Made by a program: the position numbers and the translations under genes. The notes beneath the pieces were generated by a model. The model was not told where the DNA came from and searched no databases. It saw only the letters and a list, made by a program, of their open reading frames with translations. Positions 36,501-50,221 of a stretch of DNA of 64,000 nt are shown one piece after another (the first letter of the stretch is position 1; every line of letters begins with the position of its first letter). Origin of the DNA: Amblyornis subalaris (Eukaryota; Chordata; Aves; Passeriformes; Ptilonorhynchidae); assembly GCA_018881555.1 (NCBI GenBank), contig JACAXG010000070.1, positions 3,977,616 through 4,041,615 on the forward strand. Reading direction: 5' to 3'.

Positions 36501-37511
36501 CTTGAAATATTCAGGGAAAGCTAAAACATTTCCTGTGGTTGAGAAAACATTTGTAAGGACTATAAATGTATAAAGCATATTCTGATGTGTCATAGGAAGT
36601 GGTTGGAAATCTTTTTGGGCTGATCTTAAGTTTTCACAGCTTGTAATTATTACATAAATATTACTCTGAATTTTACAATTCAGACAGCTGCAAAAACTTG
36701 AGCACTTCATGTGATAAGGTTGTAACACTCAGAAGGAGGAGAGGTTCCAGGCAACAGAGATTGTATGGCTGTCAATGAAAAAGAGACAAGAACTGGTTTG
36801 GTCTTTGGCCTGACATCTCTGTTGAAGAGTTATTTCCATGGTGAACTTCATGATCTGTGTATTCTACATCAGTGATGAGAATTTACTACTCCTGATATTG
36901 TAAATTACAAATCTCAGTTTATAATTTGTAAACTCTCTTCTGATATTCCACAGCAAAAGGGGCTCTGACTAGGAAACTTTCTTTTTACGTTATCTTACTA
37001 TTTTGTGACAACCATCTCATAACAAAAAAGAAAGTGTAAATCTTCACTACTGCATAAAGTTTAGAGTGATACCAGATTGCCACAATATTTTTTGGTTGTT
37101 GTTTTTTTTTTTTCCCCCACCGAAGCTTAGAATGATTCTAGAGTAATGTTATTATATCTACCTTAGTCTAAACAATTCTATTATCTTTTTCTTAAAAAAA
37201 CCAATAACTCCCTTATTTTTAGGCAGAATGTTGGACATTTATAAGCTCTTTTCCGTGCATTCAGTTCTCAAACATAATATTTGCACTGAACTTTTTGTTA
37301 AAGTAAACATACATACATCAGGAAAAGACATAGTTGTGTATTATCCAGCAGCTTTAGAACATCAAATTTTTCCATAAAGATGCTTTCTTTCCTAGGCACT
37401 TCATCAGATTTTCTTTTGGTCTTTTTAGTGGAGACTGAGTCTGATTTCATTCAAAGCAACCAAAACACATATAAGAATGTCAGGAGGTAGGTCTGAAATA
37501 AAATCCACATT
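33546..37511. other. AT-rich non-coding DNA
   Basis: T-rich runs occur at about 34201-34218 and 34922-34938. A perfect 7-bp-stem hairpin containing CpGs lies at 35743-35762 (GCGTGCT-gtgcag-AGCACGC). No gene or repeat family is recognised. Confidence 0.4.
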
Positions 37512-37588
37512 GTCGTCATGACAACTACAATGCTAAAAAGGATGCAGGGAATGATTATTAAGATGTTGCATCAAGTTGTCATGGCAAC
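37512..37588. promoter_or_regulatory. pair of RFX/X-box-like palindromes
   Basis: GTCGTCATGACAAC (37512-37525) and GTTGTCATGGCAAC (37575-37588) both fit the near-palindromic X-box bound by RFX transcription factors. They also form a perfect 10-bp inverted repeat with each other (CATGACAACT and AGTTGTCATG). A strong donor-like site (GGAAAAAG|GTGAGT) follows about 20 bp later, so a ciliary-type promoter with a short first exon can be imagined, but there is no CpG island or other promoter evidence. Confidence 0.35.
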
Positions 37589-40500
37589 TATATAATAATA
37601 GGAAAAAGGTGAGTTTTCAGAATAAGATTGTGTGAAAAGTTTTCCCTTTATGAAGACATGCCACTGTAAAAATATCATAATGAGGACAAAAGGAACGGAG
37701 AACCTGATACAAAAGGAGGTCAGGATTCAGCTATCTGCCTCAGTGTATTTACCTTATGTACTATGATGTTCCATGCAGAAGTATCTCTGCTTGGTTTCCA
37801 GTTCTGTCACAGATGGATCAGAACACAGAAGACATTAAAATACGTCTCAGTGCTCTTTCTCAACATTGTACCAACAAAGTTCAAGGCCTCATTTCACAAA
37901 GTGATAAGCCTTCGTGGCCCTCATTTACCCCCAGTGGAGTACATGAAGCCCCAGTGTCATAGAAGAATGGACTGAACCACTAACACAAAAATGGAGTAGG
38001 GAAAAGGTTAATGCTGAAGGGTAGTATTAAGAGGCTTCAGTTTTGTGAAAGAGTTTATTTTTCAGTATACTTCATGACTTCCTTGTTTGTTTAGCTTAGG
38101 ATTTCCTAATAAATGAGTATTAGCTAATAGAAATTATTGAATGATTTGTATAAGCAAATTTTTGAAGCCAGGAAACCTCTTAAGCAGCAGCTGCAGTGGG
38201 AATGAGTGTCTGGGCTCTGTGCCACAACTTGTGGTATAAGCAGCGCTAAAGGCTGCCTTGCCTGGTGCAAAAGAAATGAGGTACCATGCTTGAGGAAGAC
38301 TAATTATCCCTGTGCTGTTTTCCCTTGTGTGTGGTGCCCAGCCGGCTCCATCCTGGAAGTCCCTGTGGTTTGTTCTTTCTGTGCTCCTCTTCTGTGAACT
38401 ACTGAAGGGAGTCAGAGGCTTTTTCGTCCTGCAGTGCTCCCTTCCTGGAGACAGGAGTGAGTGTACGAAAAGAGGATTGAGCAGGAAGTATAGGGAAAGC
38501 CACAGTCAGAGATACACAAGAGAGTGAAAGGGCTTTGTGTGTAAGAGCTGGCTACTTTCTTGGCCCCTTAGGTTCTCCTGCAGCAGGATGTGAGGCAAGG
38601 CTGATTGATATTTTCATCCAAAGAGTTTCTTTCCACGAACAAGTGATTTTCCAGTAAAATTAATTTTTTTGTATTGTTTTGCATGAAAAGTAATTGCTGC
38701 ACCTGGAGATACCTTTTTTAATAAATATATATATATTTTTAAAGCAACACAAAGCAAAAATATTCCAACACTAAAGAATACTGGTGTGGATGTTCTGTTG
38801 CAGTGTCTTTCTGGCACCTGAACTTTACTTGCCAGATGTCTGGCCTTGTCTTTCAGGGCTGAGCTCCCCAGCCGGTCTTAGTTTTGTAAATAGTTTCAAC
38901 TATGGTTCTCTCCTATAACATTGATCCTATGAGATCCATTGATCCTCATTGAGCTATGAGTTGAAATGATGTAATCCATCTGGAGGTAAAGGAGAATTTG
39001 AGCTCAAGGGACTTCAAAAACTGAGTAGTGTGAGATACTAGATCTTGAATCAGAGTAATTTTTCAGAGCTGTTACTAGAAGTATGAGACTTGTGGGAGAT
39101 GGCAAACATGTTTGGAAGCCTGAACATAGGCCTGTATAGAACTGGAGTACATTGTGATTTTGCAGATTTGAAAACAGTTGCATATTTGCATTGAAAATAC
39201 ATATGAACCCTGGCCTGAGGTCAGATTTTAGCTGCTACTCCCTGGAACTGTAATGGCAGACAACCAGGCTAGCTGTGATGGTTTCTGCCTCGGAAACCTT
39301 TTTATATTTTACTCTATTTTGAAATTCAGAGAACAGGGATTTTTTAGTAGCAACTGGAACCGCAGGCATACATTTTTTAATATAATGGTATTTTCTACTG
39401 TGTTTGTAGCAGAGGTATAGTCTGAGTTGACTGTACTGATATGGTTGGTAAAAAAGAATTCTGGAAAAATTTGGCTTCCAACCCAGACGGTGGAAGGGAG
39501 ATGGTGGTGCTGAAGAACCATTTGAAGTAGGACAGAGGAAAGGAACTTGTGTGTAAATAAACGGCAGCTTTTTTTCCTGTCACATTGGAACTATAAATTC
39601 AAGCCAGCAGAACCCTTTCAAGCAGAATCTTGTTAAAGAGCCCTGAGCTCCTTTGCCCAGTTTCTGCAGCCTGAGATTTTTTTGTTACTACAAATTCTTG
39701 GTTTATCTCACAAGACTAAATTAAATGGCTTTGCTAGCCTGGAGAAAATTAATTTGAATCATTTCCCTGCTTCTAATAGTTTATGCCACTGTCCTACTGG
39801 CATAAACAGAGGTCCTGAAAGCATGAAGAGGTGTCTCAGCCACCTGTGCAGACAGGCCCTTTTCCCACATGGCTAGTAATAGCTAATGAAAATAATGTGG
39901 GTTCAACACTAATCAAATTAAGATATTTCCCCAAGGGAAGCACGAATTACATACTTCTGTGCAGTATCTATAGCTAGGCTGACTCTCGAGGCTCAGCTTA
40001 ATGACACCAACAAAATTTGCCGGTTACTGCCATTCTTTGTGGATAAAGCCAGGTGGTAAGGATCGCATACAACACCCACTTGCTCTGAATGTGTGTGTCA
40101 TCAGTTAGTGGTGGTATTTCACCACTCTGTCTGCTTTCAGGGTGATGTGAGGACTACTGGCATCCTACTGGTTTCCAGGGCAGTTTTAAAATACAAATAG
40201 AAGTGTAGAGTGCCTTGAAGAGTTAGCGAGGATAAAATCTATTTAAATAAATGTGGAAAAGGAAGATGTTTACTAGGAAAAGATTATGAGAGGACAAAAG
40301 AATAATACACTTCAGAAGAGTCTAGACAGAGATTGGTGTCTAATTACTAGACTCTCTTTTGCTAAGTGTTTGAACAAAACTGCCAACAAGTAATCTGATT
40401 AAGAAAAAGCATCTAGATTGTATTCTGAATATTTTCATGCTCTTTTCTCCTCTGACTGAAGAGAGTCCCGGAGAAGTGCTATGCTCAGCTTTGGTCTTCT

Positions 40501-43500
40501 CTGCCCTTTGCAAAGTAGGATCAGTTTAAACTTTCATTAGTTGTGCTTCCTTCCATAGTGCCTGTTCTTGTGCAAGACTCTATACAGCAATGAGTGATGT
40601 GTGTAAAGCTGCCTCTGTTGTGTGACCACAGCAAGAGTTTTCTCCAAGAATGTCCAACTTGTCTTTTCTGTAATACTTTGCATAATGCCTTTCTTCTGAC
40701 CAGAATGCACTTGAGAAGTATGACTAGGTGTTTAATATATTCCTAAATTTAAATTTTTCAATCCTAAAGGAACAGATTTGGTGCATTTGCTGGCTTTGAT
40801 AGAAGCCATACAGCCAGCGTCAGACTCTTGATGTGCTGCTAGCCACTACTTCAGGTGAATACATGAGGCATCTCTACTCTGGACTGATTCTGCTTTGTCA
40901 TTCTTGGAAAGAAACAACAAATAGATTTTTGGAATATTAAAATTTCAAGACATTTTAGTAAAAAATATGCACAATTTCTTTATATTTTTTAATAAAGACG
41001 AGTCTATAAGTATGTCTAGACTGAGGAAAAGGAGTAAGGATGTGGTGAGGAAAAAGTTGAAGCTGAGAGGCAGCTCAAGCACTTCCTCCTACAATGACTG
41101 TGGCTTTGTCATGTCTCTTTACTGCAGTCAGATGTTGATATAAAGGTTTCTGCAAGTACCTGAGACAGTGGATGTAAAGAAAGAGGGAGGGGAAAAGAAG
41201 AAAAATTGTTTTTGGATTTTGATGATTTAAAAGTTTTCTCTATGTTCATTTTATTCTGATGCAGGAAGGTGCAGCTGGTGATGTGTTCACTGAAGCACAG
41301 CAGAAAAATGAGCACTGCAGGAATCTGAGGGGATGTTGCAGAGTTTTGGTGCAGTGATTTGCAAAATAGATGGGACACTGGAAATAAATTTTTGATCTAT
41401 CTGGAATTCTGAAATCTCTACGATATGGTAATATAGTTTGTTCATAGTCTTATAAAAAAGACCATTTCAAATATGTGGATTTATTTATTGTGAGTCATCT
41501 AGACACATGAATCAAGGGACAGCAATAGGGAAGTGTCAGCTGTTCTCATTCCTCTAAATAGCTTTTCAGATTGCTGAAAAGGTGTATGATTGCAGCTGGA
41601 AACTTTTCCTTTTGGAATGTTTAATGATACCATTTTTACTTCAATTGGGATTGCAACAATAGTCCTTTAAAAGTGTTTTTCATTTTTCTCTGACTGTTTC
41701 TTACCATATAGGGCTTGATAAATCAGCTAATAGTAGGGACAGGAATGAGGTTCTTTTGGGGTCTTCTCTTTTTGTTATTTTGGAAATGTCTGTATTCACT
41801 ATACAGTTGTTCCATTGCATTGTATTTTTTGAAGGCTTTATTTTATCTCTGCTTACAGGAATAATGAGAAAGAAGCCCAGGCTCATGGAATAATCAGTGG
41901 CAATAGTTAATAAAATAACAAATAAAACATGCAAAAATGTTTATTTTTCTCTTGCTAAAAACTCATCCATTGAATCTTGATCTGTATTTCTATAAGGACC
42001 AGCTGGGTTACAATGCTATTTCCTTTCTGGGTTTTTCTGTAGCCTGATAAAGAGTCTGTCATTGTAATTTCATTTAAAACAACTGTGGTTTTTTGTATTC
42101 TTCTATGGCCACCACCCTGTGGCTTAGCGAGGCCTGGGACTGAGCAAAGAAAGAGAACTCGGATATGTCTGCAGCCTGGCATGGCAGCTACAGACCAAAC
42201 CAGATAGCTTTGACCTAACTGATCTGGGTAACAAAAGCAGCCCAGCAGGAACACCTAAGAGCTCTCCATGAGATGACTTATACCCTCTTCTGAAGTTGGG
42301 TACTACCTGTGAACTTCCTTTCTGTGAGTGCTTTGGCTTTCAAAGCACAGTAAAGAGAGAAAAATGTGATGGCAGTGCTTGTTGCCAAATGTGGCAATAT
42401 TAGGCAGTGCCCTGAAATTGGTCTAAAATGACTCAGGCTTCCAAATGAGATGTGGTCTGTGCTCTGAAGAGCAAATGTGGGCATAATAATTCACTTTAGC
42501 TCATGCAGTATGAAGTTATCATTGATGTTCCAGTTACTCCCATTTTTTTAAAGCTGAGAAACAAGAATAACTTATTATTAAACTGTCAGCATAAATTGTC
42601 ATCCCATTTGGAGACCTTATGCTAATTTTGTTGTCTCTTAAAAGAATCTTAGGGTAGTGCAAGGAAGAGAAATCTTAATTGGCAAATTTCCAGTAAGAGA
42701 CGCCTAAATATGAATCTAGACATAGACATGCCTTCAGCCTGGAAAGCAATGCTAAGTAATAATTAGTGTATTGCTCTTTCTGTTCAAAAAAAACCCCAAC
42801 ACAACTATTTCAATTTTATGTTAATATTACACTTTAATAAAATGAATTTAAAATAGGTGTTTTAAAATGGGATATGAAGAAGTGACAATGATAAACCTTG
42901 AAGCAACTCAAAAGTGGCAAGATAATTCATTGAACTTCACATTGGTTAGAACAAAAAGAGAAAGTTCTCTTCCCATTCTGCTATTAATCTACTTCGTACT
43001 ATTGCACAGGTCATGCATATTTGAGGCTTGAATGTCTGATCTGTACAATGGGCATGACAGTGCTTTTCTGTTTTGTAAACTACTGAAAGGCTTGAACTTT
43101 ATTGAAAACCTACTTTTGATATGTACTAGAAAGAATAGAAGTCCCGAACTGACCAGTTTCTGGCATATTTATGCTATGTCCAAACAGGCTTTGCAGGGTC
43201 CCAGAGATGTTGCAGTGGACTGTCTTGCACTCTGGGCTTTCAGTTATCAGCATGCATAGCAAATGAAGTTGAGCAGCCAGCAGATAGTGTAACTTGCAAG
43301 CAATTAGCATTTCGATAGCCTTCCTTCACTGACATAGGTTAAATATTGAATGTGAACTTGCTATTATAGGACTTCAAGTACCAAAAATATTGCGGTTCAG
43401 AAAAAAATGTAAGAAAGATAGAGGTGTGTCGGAGAATGGCTGTGCAGTTGTGTGCATTCACTCCCACACATACACAACCTTTATTCTGAGCTGCTGTTAG

Positions 43501-46500
43501 CATACTTCTACGTAATTCCAAATATCAAACGACTGATTTTTTAAATGTCAGGACTTGTGAAACTCCCTAGGGCAGCACCTCTGAAAATGCTATCAAGGAT
43601 AATAGAGGACAAAGATTAGCATAACCAGAGACTTTATTGCAAATATTCAGTGACAAATTTTGACTAGTTTCCTTACAAGCAAAGAGACTAAGAATCATAA
43701 GCTGCCATAAGAGAAGAGTTGTGCAATTTGTATTGTATTGGTTATTCTTTCATTTTTAGCTAACTTAACAATGGTATCTATGTTAAATCAAACGGAACAG
43801 TTAAATAAATTTTAAATGGGCTGGTAAGATGATACTGTATCCCTTTGCAGTAATCCCACACCTACTCAAACCTACTTTCAAAAGTACTGTCTCCATGGAG
43901 TATTGGTCTTTTGTATTATTAATGTTTGACCTTTGGCTGCAGTGAAAAGCTTTGTTACTACAGCATCTAATTTTTGGCATAGAGTGACCACTGAAGAGGA
44001 GATTCACAGGACGCTCTTGAGACTGCACATACAAATTTTAGGTAGGCTGCTGTGCTCAGGAAGCTTGGTACAGGTCCAGGACATGGTTGTGGCTTCTGAA
44101 AAGGCATAAGAAATTCTGACTGTAAAGGGAGAATATTAAACAAATCTTTAGGGATTCAGTGACTGATCCTTGCATAACAAGTTTTTGCTGTGTGCATGGC
44201 ATGCTGATTCTTGTAGTCCTTTGAATACAGGCTGTAGATTTTTTTTTCTTTTTTTTTTTTTAGCTAAGTCAGCCTTGGGGCTGCAGTGTTCCTATGTGCA
44301 GAGATACCTGGCTGAAGGTTAGCTGACTAATCCTGAAGTGTTGGACAGAGAATGCCAGCACTGTCCCTGTTCTCAAGCCCTGTCATGTTATTACAAGTAT
44401 GTAATGGACATGCTATAATAACATTAAAATTCTAATAATTCAACATGAAACTTCTGTAGGTGTATGATGAGTTTCAGAAACATGATTGTTCTACTGAAGC
44501 CCTATATTTAAGTATATGGTAACATGAACATGTTCAGGAATGGCGTAACTAACTGTAGCAGCAATGTTAGGAGATTGCATTGAAAGCTATCTATAATATT
44601 AAAAAATCATTCACTTTATTTACAATGATTCCTGGATGCAATAAATGTTCACTTTACTGACACCCTTTGAAAAAGTAGACTGGAAACTACAAGCACCTAC
44701 TTATGTGTTTTGTTGGCGTGCTTGACACTTTCAGCATATGTTAGACTGTTGTGGAGTGTGTGTTTGTATAAAAAGCTAGTACTTTCTTCTAGCTGGAAAA
44801 TAGCATGGCTAAATTACTACTCAGTGAAAACATGGCTTATAAAGGTATTGCATTGTCCTAGGCAGCTGGGGTTTTTCAATTCAGGACATAGCTACTCATG
44901 TCTAGCTCTGCAGGAGCTTGCTGTATGGGCTTCTTGTCTTGCCTGAAAAGCAAAAATGAATGAGATACATAAAACTCTGCCTTAAGCTTCAGACTGTTAT
45001 CTCCCCTTTCATCCTTACTTCCTTTTCCACTGCTTAGCTGATAGTTGTGTTTTCTAGTTTCCTCTAACATATTGAGAGGAAGGATTTTGTATCTGTGTGT
45101 TTAGCTGGTCAGTGGGATATATCTTAAAGGGTCTCAAGCACTTGAACTTAGGAAATCAAGACCTCCCCTCCCAAGCAGTTTACAAACTGTATGATTCCAG
45201 CACATACTCATATGGTTGCAAGCCCCACAGAAATTGGATGAAGGCTTTGGTTGCTTTTATAAATATTGAGACACAATACAGAAAGGCCCTGTTTGTGTTG
45301 AGGGGAAATCAGCTGAGTTTTTGAGGAAAGACTGTAGAGTTTTCATCTAGGTGCTCTCTGTCTAAGTGGCCTTAGGGGGATTGTAGCTGGGGTCTCCCAT
45401 GAGTCATCATATCCTTTGACTTCTTGGTGTGGACGCAAAAACCAGCAAGTGAGGATAACCAATTGCATGTGGGAACATAGGTTTTCCCACTTTCACTGAT
45501 GGAAGATGAGATTTGGTCCTCCTGTCTAGTACGGGCAACCTTCCCACAGAGTCAAGTAACACCTCATAAAGTTCTACTCTAAAACTGTAGTAAGTCAGAG
45601 GCAGTAACACCTGCTCACAGGTACAGAAATATTCTGATATTCTGTCTGATATTCCCAAAGCTTATCTTGAACTAAAGGCTCCTAATTCAACAATTGTCTG
45701 TTCTAGGAGAGTGTCAGCAAACAGGTGGCATTAACCTCTCTGTCTTATTTGCTAGAAAGTCTCTGGAGCATCTAGCTCAAATAGGCAGCAAAGGAGGACA
45801 AGAATGTCTTGGGTGATCTTAAAGTTTGTGTCTTGTTCATGCTTTCTTATTTTTCCCTTTTTTTCCTGTTTCTTCATGGGATTTTTTAGCTTTCATTTGA
45901 GAAGTGCTACACTTGATATAAATATTTGGCAGAAGGACTGCTTAGTAAACTGTTTGAAGAACATAATCAGATTTTCCACCTGTCGGTCCACACTAAGCAC
46001 CTAAGGCTTCACACATACAGAGGATCCCTAGAAAGGTTGCCTGGTGTACTGGTGAAATGAAGTCAACCAACAGAAGCTCCTACAGAAGGAATCCCCCTCT
46101 ATAAAGTTTGTCAATGATGAGGCATCAGAAAAAGTGTAAAAAGCAGCCTGATGTTTTAAAATATTTTTTCCACAAATATGTGTATCTTTCACTGTACTCT
46201 TCCCTTTTTAATTGCCTTATTCTATACTAGTAATCAGGTTCCCTTTAACAGGGATAGCTCTCTATGACTCAATAAAAGATAAAAAACCTTTAAGTACCTT
46301 TTTTTTTTGGTCTTTTTCTTTTATCCTGTGTTGCTGTGATAAACACAGCTATGGGAAAATAAACACTAGTCATTTCTGAGCAAATGTCCAACTGACTGAG
46401 AAGAGGTCAGGGTATACATGAAGTAACATATTTCTTAAAATTGTTGACCAGTAGTGTGCTTTCATGGATGTTTATTATTTCTATACCTATGAAGACTGGA

Positions 46501-49269
46501 ATCTAGTGCTCTGTTTTTTCTTCCAACTTGTAGTTTATGATCCTTGTAAGAATTTAAAACCAGGAAAGTATATTAAAGTGATATGGAATTGATGAAAATT
46601 AGGTGTTTTTTTTTTCTCTTCTTTTAACGGGCATGGAAGTTTTTTCTCTTCTGTGTTAGAGCTGTGTTTTGTGTGCTCATGGATGTGATAATAAAACAGA
46701 AGAGGAAAGTTCTGATACTGAAGTGTAACAAGGGTAAAATGGGATTAGAACAGACAAAAGTGAGCTTAATTTTCTCATTTACAAAATACAAGCATTTCAT
46801 ACTGCCGCATTATGCAGTACATAATGTGAAATATAATTAATGTTGAATTACAATAGAAGTGCTATAAATGTACAAGGCACATATGACATCCAGCAACACA
46901 TCAAATAATTTTTTTTTTTCTGAGACTAGACTAGCAATTAGAATGGATGCCAAATGGATTTGTAATGAAGGGGGACATTAAATACAGTCTTACTCTACTT
47001 ATTGTCACAGCAATTACCTAGACTTGTTTTTATTCTAATGGTGGTATTTCATTATAAGTGCTAACACTTTGATCTGAGTTTTGGCTGAAAGAAGTTTTTC
47101 TTGCCGGAGATCAGTGTCTTCATTCCTGTTCTTAACATGTATGGAACATGACAAACATACATTGTATGAGACTGATGCATGAATATTATTGACATTTTTA
47201 ATGCCATCCTCAATGTATGGCAAAAAAAAAGAGAAAGAACAATGGAAGAAATTCTAGGGATATAGTATTTTATAATTGCAGTCAAGCTTTGTAGGGCTCA
47301 AAACTCTTTCTAATGTTAACATTTTTAGGAACTCAGGTAATGGGTACTGTCAATCCCAAACCACATAGCACCTACCTCTCAAAAAATTTTAGGGTGTTTT
47401 TCCTTTCTTTTCAGGAAAAAGTGCTTTCAAACTAATTCTGTGAATATTTTATGTATCTGTAAAGACTCCTGTGAGAACATCCTTTACGTACTCTGTAAAG
47501 CACCCTACTATGTGATTTTTATTTGAAGGCCAGTGGAAGCTTTTGAAAAATATTTAAAGTTGTAAATGCTCTTTTCTTTCAACGAAGCTGGCTGGCAGTA
47601 TCTCGTGGGAACTTGAGTTTTGAGAGATGGAAACATTATTCATAAGCCTTGCCAAAGATATTGTGTAGTAGGAGATAGAAATGATGATTTGAAGTTAGTA
47701 TCCTAAGAGTTTTTTATACTTGTGAATAATATGAACACAGTGGTTAACTTTCAGGGGTTTTTTGTGGCCATTCTGTTTCAATTTTTATAAGCCGGTAAAA
47801 CTGTCTTTGCTACCTATAATGCTCATTGGTATTATACACATATGGTTTTATTTTCCCCAATTATAAAATGTATTACTTTATGAGGAACCATACAAGATAA
47901 AGAACACCACAACATGAACAAACTAGAATGACTTTACTGTCCAATCTCAATGTAAACAGAAGGAAAATGTTTCTACTTACGGTAAGTTTATATGAGAAAT
48001 GATCTTAGATATTATTGCTTTCAAATGAAATGGCAAAGAAAAAAACCAGGATTCTATTGCTTCTTTTCTGTTTCCTGTTCACCAAAGTATAGATTTATTT
48101 AAATCATTTTTGCAGAATGCCGACCCATGTCTTTTTCTCATTTTTCTGTCAGGTATCTGGACTTTTTTTACAGCTTTCTTTATTTTTTTGTTCTAATCTT
48201 CCCACACATTCCACTCTGTCCTTTGAAAAGCTTAATGGCATTGCACTTTGCTGTTGATTATTACTTATCCAGAAAGCTGTTTATTTCCTCTTGGTGCATT
48301 TTCAGCAAAAAACCCCTATTCTTTTTCTGTTTGACCATGACATTGCTTATTGTGTTTATTAAACAATCTGTACCTGGATTTTCCCTTAATTTCAGAACAA
48401 AAAGTAACACTTGAGTTATTTCAAGTAAGTTACTTTTTCTTAAGAGAATCAAATATATATATATACACAACTGTTTCTCTGCATTAATTTTTGTTATGAC
48501 TATGGAGTCTAATTTTTTGTGAGGAATATTTTCCCAAATTCATGAATACATCAGACTGAATTAAGGCTTGCTCTTTTTTGAGTTTTCTTTGGGCTTTTTA
48601 AATTTGGAACTAGATAAGTACAGGCTGTTTCATATGTAATTAGAATCATATGAGTAATTTTCTGATGTTTATTTGTAGAGACAGCATCCACAGTTCTTGG
48701 TTATATTTTTAGGCACTTGTTATAACTTTCAAGCTGACCATTACTGACCTTTTTTCAAGCTCACTTGCTGGAATGTGGTCTTTTTTTTTTTCCTCCAGTT
48801 TTTTTTGGCATAGAATATTTGGGACTATTTAACTAACCCACACAATGCACACCTTGTTTGTACATGGTGTTTTCCAACCTTTTTAACATGGCAAAATGGA
48901 TAATAGATCAGTTAGGATGCTTCTTCATCCAAAAATGTAATTGACCATTGGCCAGCAGCATTGCTCTTTGGATCAGGAGAGTCCTCTCTTTCTCTGTATA
49001 AATGACTGGGAAAGCTTGTGAGGTTTAGTGTTGACAATTGCAGGAAGCCTTGGAAAGCTGTGAAAATTCACATGCACTGCCAGAACTGTTCCCCCTCTGT
49101 CCCTGTGAGGCTTGGCAGAGGTTGGCTGGTCATGGGAATTTCAGTTGCAGTGCTCTGTCTTAGCTCCTAACTAGGCAAACTGTAGAGCCTTTCATGGAGA
49201 GATTAAAGTTTGAGTTTTGTGCAGTTCAAAGCTATTTTCATCTAATGATGGGCCAGCCCTGAAGTTGAT
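37589..49269. other. long non-coding stretch without recognised genes
   Basis: I found no gene, CR1 copy or LTR in this 11.7 kb. It has a short TA run (38721-38737), T-rich runs near 44239-44262 and 46600, and a TA run at 48453-48466. Frames of 60-105 codons occur on both strands without domains. The slightly GC-richer stretch at 38180-38600 has several overlapping open frames and no recognised content. Highly diverged repeats could be hidden here. Confidence 0.4.
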
Positions 49270-50221
49270 TGTATGGCCTGTGGACTTTTACTTAGGTGCT
49301 ATCTTCATTAATGACATAGATGAAGGGATCAAGTGCACCCTCAGCAAATTTGCAGATGACCCAAGCTGTGTGGTGTGGTTGACATTCCTGAAGGATGGGA
49401 TGCCATCCAAAGGGACCTGGACAAGCTTGGCAAGTGGGCCTGTGGGAATTTCATGTGGTTTAATAGGAGCAAGTGCAAGGTGCTGCACCTGGGTTGAGAC
49501 AACCCCCGATATCAACACAGGCTGGGGATGAACAGAGGGAGGGCACCCCTGGGAGAAAGGCTTGGGGGAGCTGGTGGGTGAGAGGCTGGACATGACCTGG
49601 CCACTCACAGCCCAGAGAGCCAAACGTGTCCTGGGCTGCATCCAAAGCAGCATGGGCAGCAGGGAGAGGGATGGGATTCTGCCCCTCTGCTCTGCTCTGG
49701 ATCCAGGAGATCCCACCTGGAGTGATGAATCCAGCTCTGAGGTCCCAGCACAGGAAGGACTTGGACATGTTGGAGTGAGTCCGGAGGAGGAACACCAAAA
49801 TGATTAGTAGCACCTCTCCTGTGAGGAAAGGCTAAGAGAATTGGGATTATTCAGCCTGGAAAAGAGAAGGCTTTGGGGTGACCTAGTTGCAGTAACTAAA
49901 GGGAGCCTAAAAGAAAGATTGAGAGAAACTTATTAAAAGGGCATGTAGTCACAGGACAAGGGGCAATGGCTTCAAATTGAAAGAGGGCAGGTTTAGATTA
50001 AATATTAGAAGTTCTTTACTGTGAGGGTGATGAGATACTGGAACAGGTTGCTTAAGACAAGCTGTGGTTGTCTCATCCCTGGAAGTGTTCAATGCCAGGT
50101 TGGATGGAGCTCTGAGCAAGCTGGTCTAGTGGAAGGTGTCCCTACCCATGGCAAGGGGCTTGGAGCTAGATGATGTTTAAGATCCCTTCCAACTCAGGCC
50201 ATTCTATTATTCTGTGATCAA
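49270..50221 (+). mobile_element. CR1 LINE, 5'-truncated copy with RT C-terminus and 3' tail
   Basis: This is the longest and best preserved CR1 copy. From about 49295 a frame encodes [20 protein letters not shown], the motif-C region of the CR1 reverse transcriptase with the catalytic FADD. Later blocks follow in shifted frames, including the region reading LGCIQSSMGSRERDGILPLC. From about 49830 come the untranslated CR1 blocks (attcagcctggaaaagagaa, acaaggggcaatggcttcaa, tactgtgagggtgatgaga, tggtctagtggaaggtgtcc). The 3' end reads gatcccttccaactcaggcc and ends in eroded octamers (attctattattctgtgatca). Several frameshifts and stops make it inactive. Upstream of about 49270 the homology is lost, consistent with 5' truncation. 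Confidence 0.92.

Noticed and set aside
36840..36900. TGATGA...CTGA-like spacing suggesting a C/D snoRNA
   Set aside because: The boxes are too close together and there is no terminal stem.
49217..49813. Several 80-142-codon frames on both strands as host genes
   Set aside because: They lie in a CR1 LINE; the plus frame contains its FADD region and the minus frames are antisense shadows.
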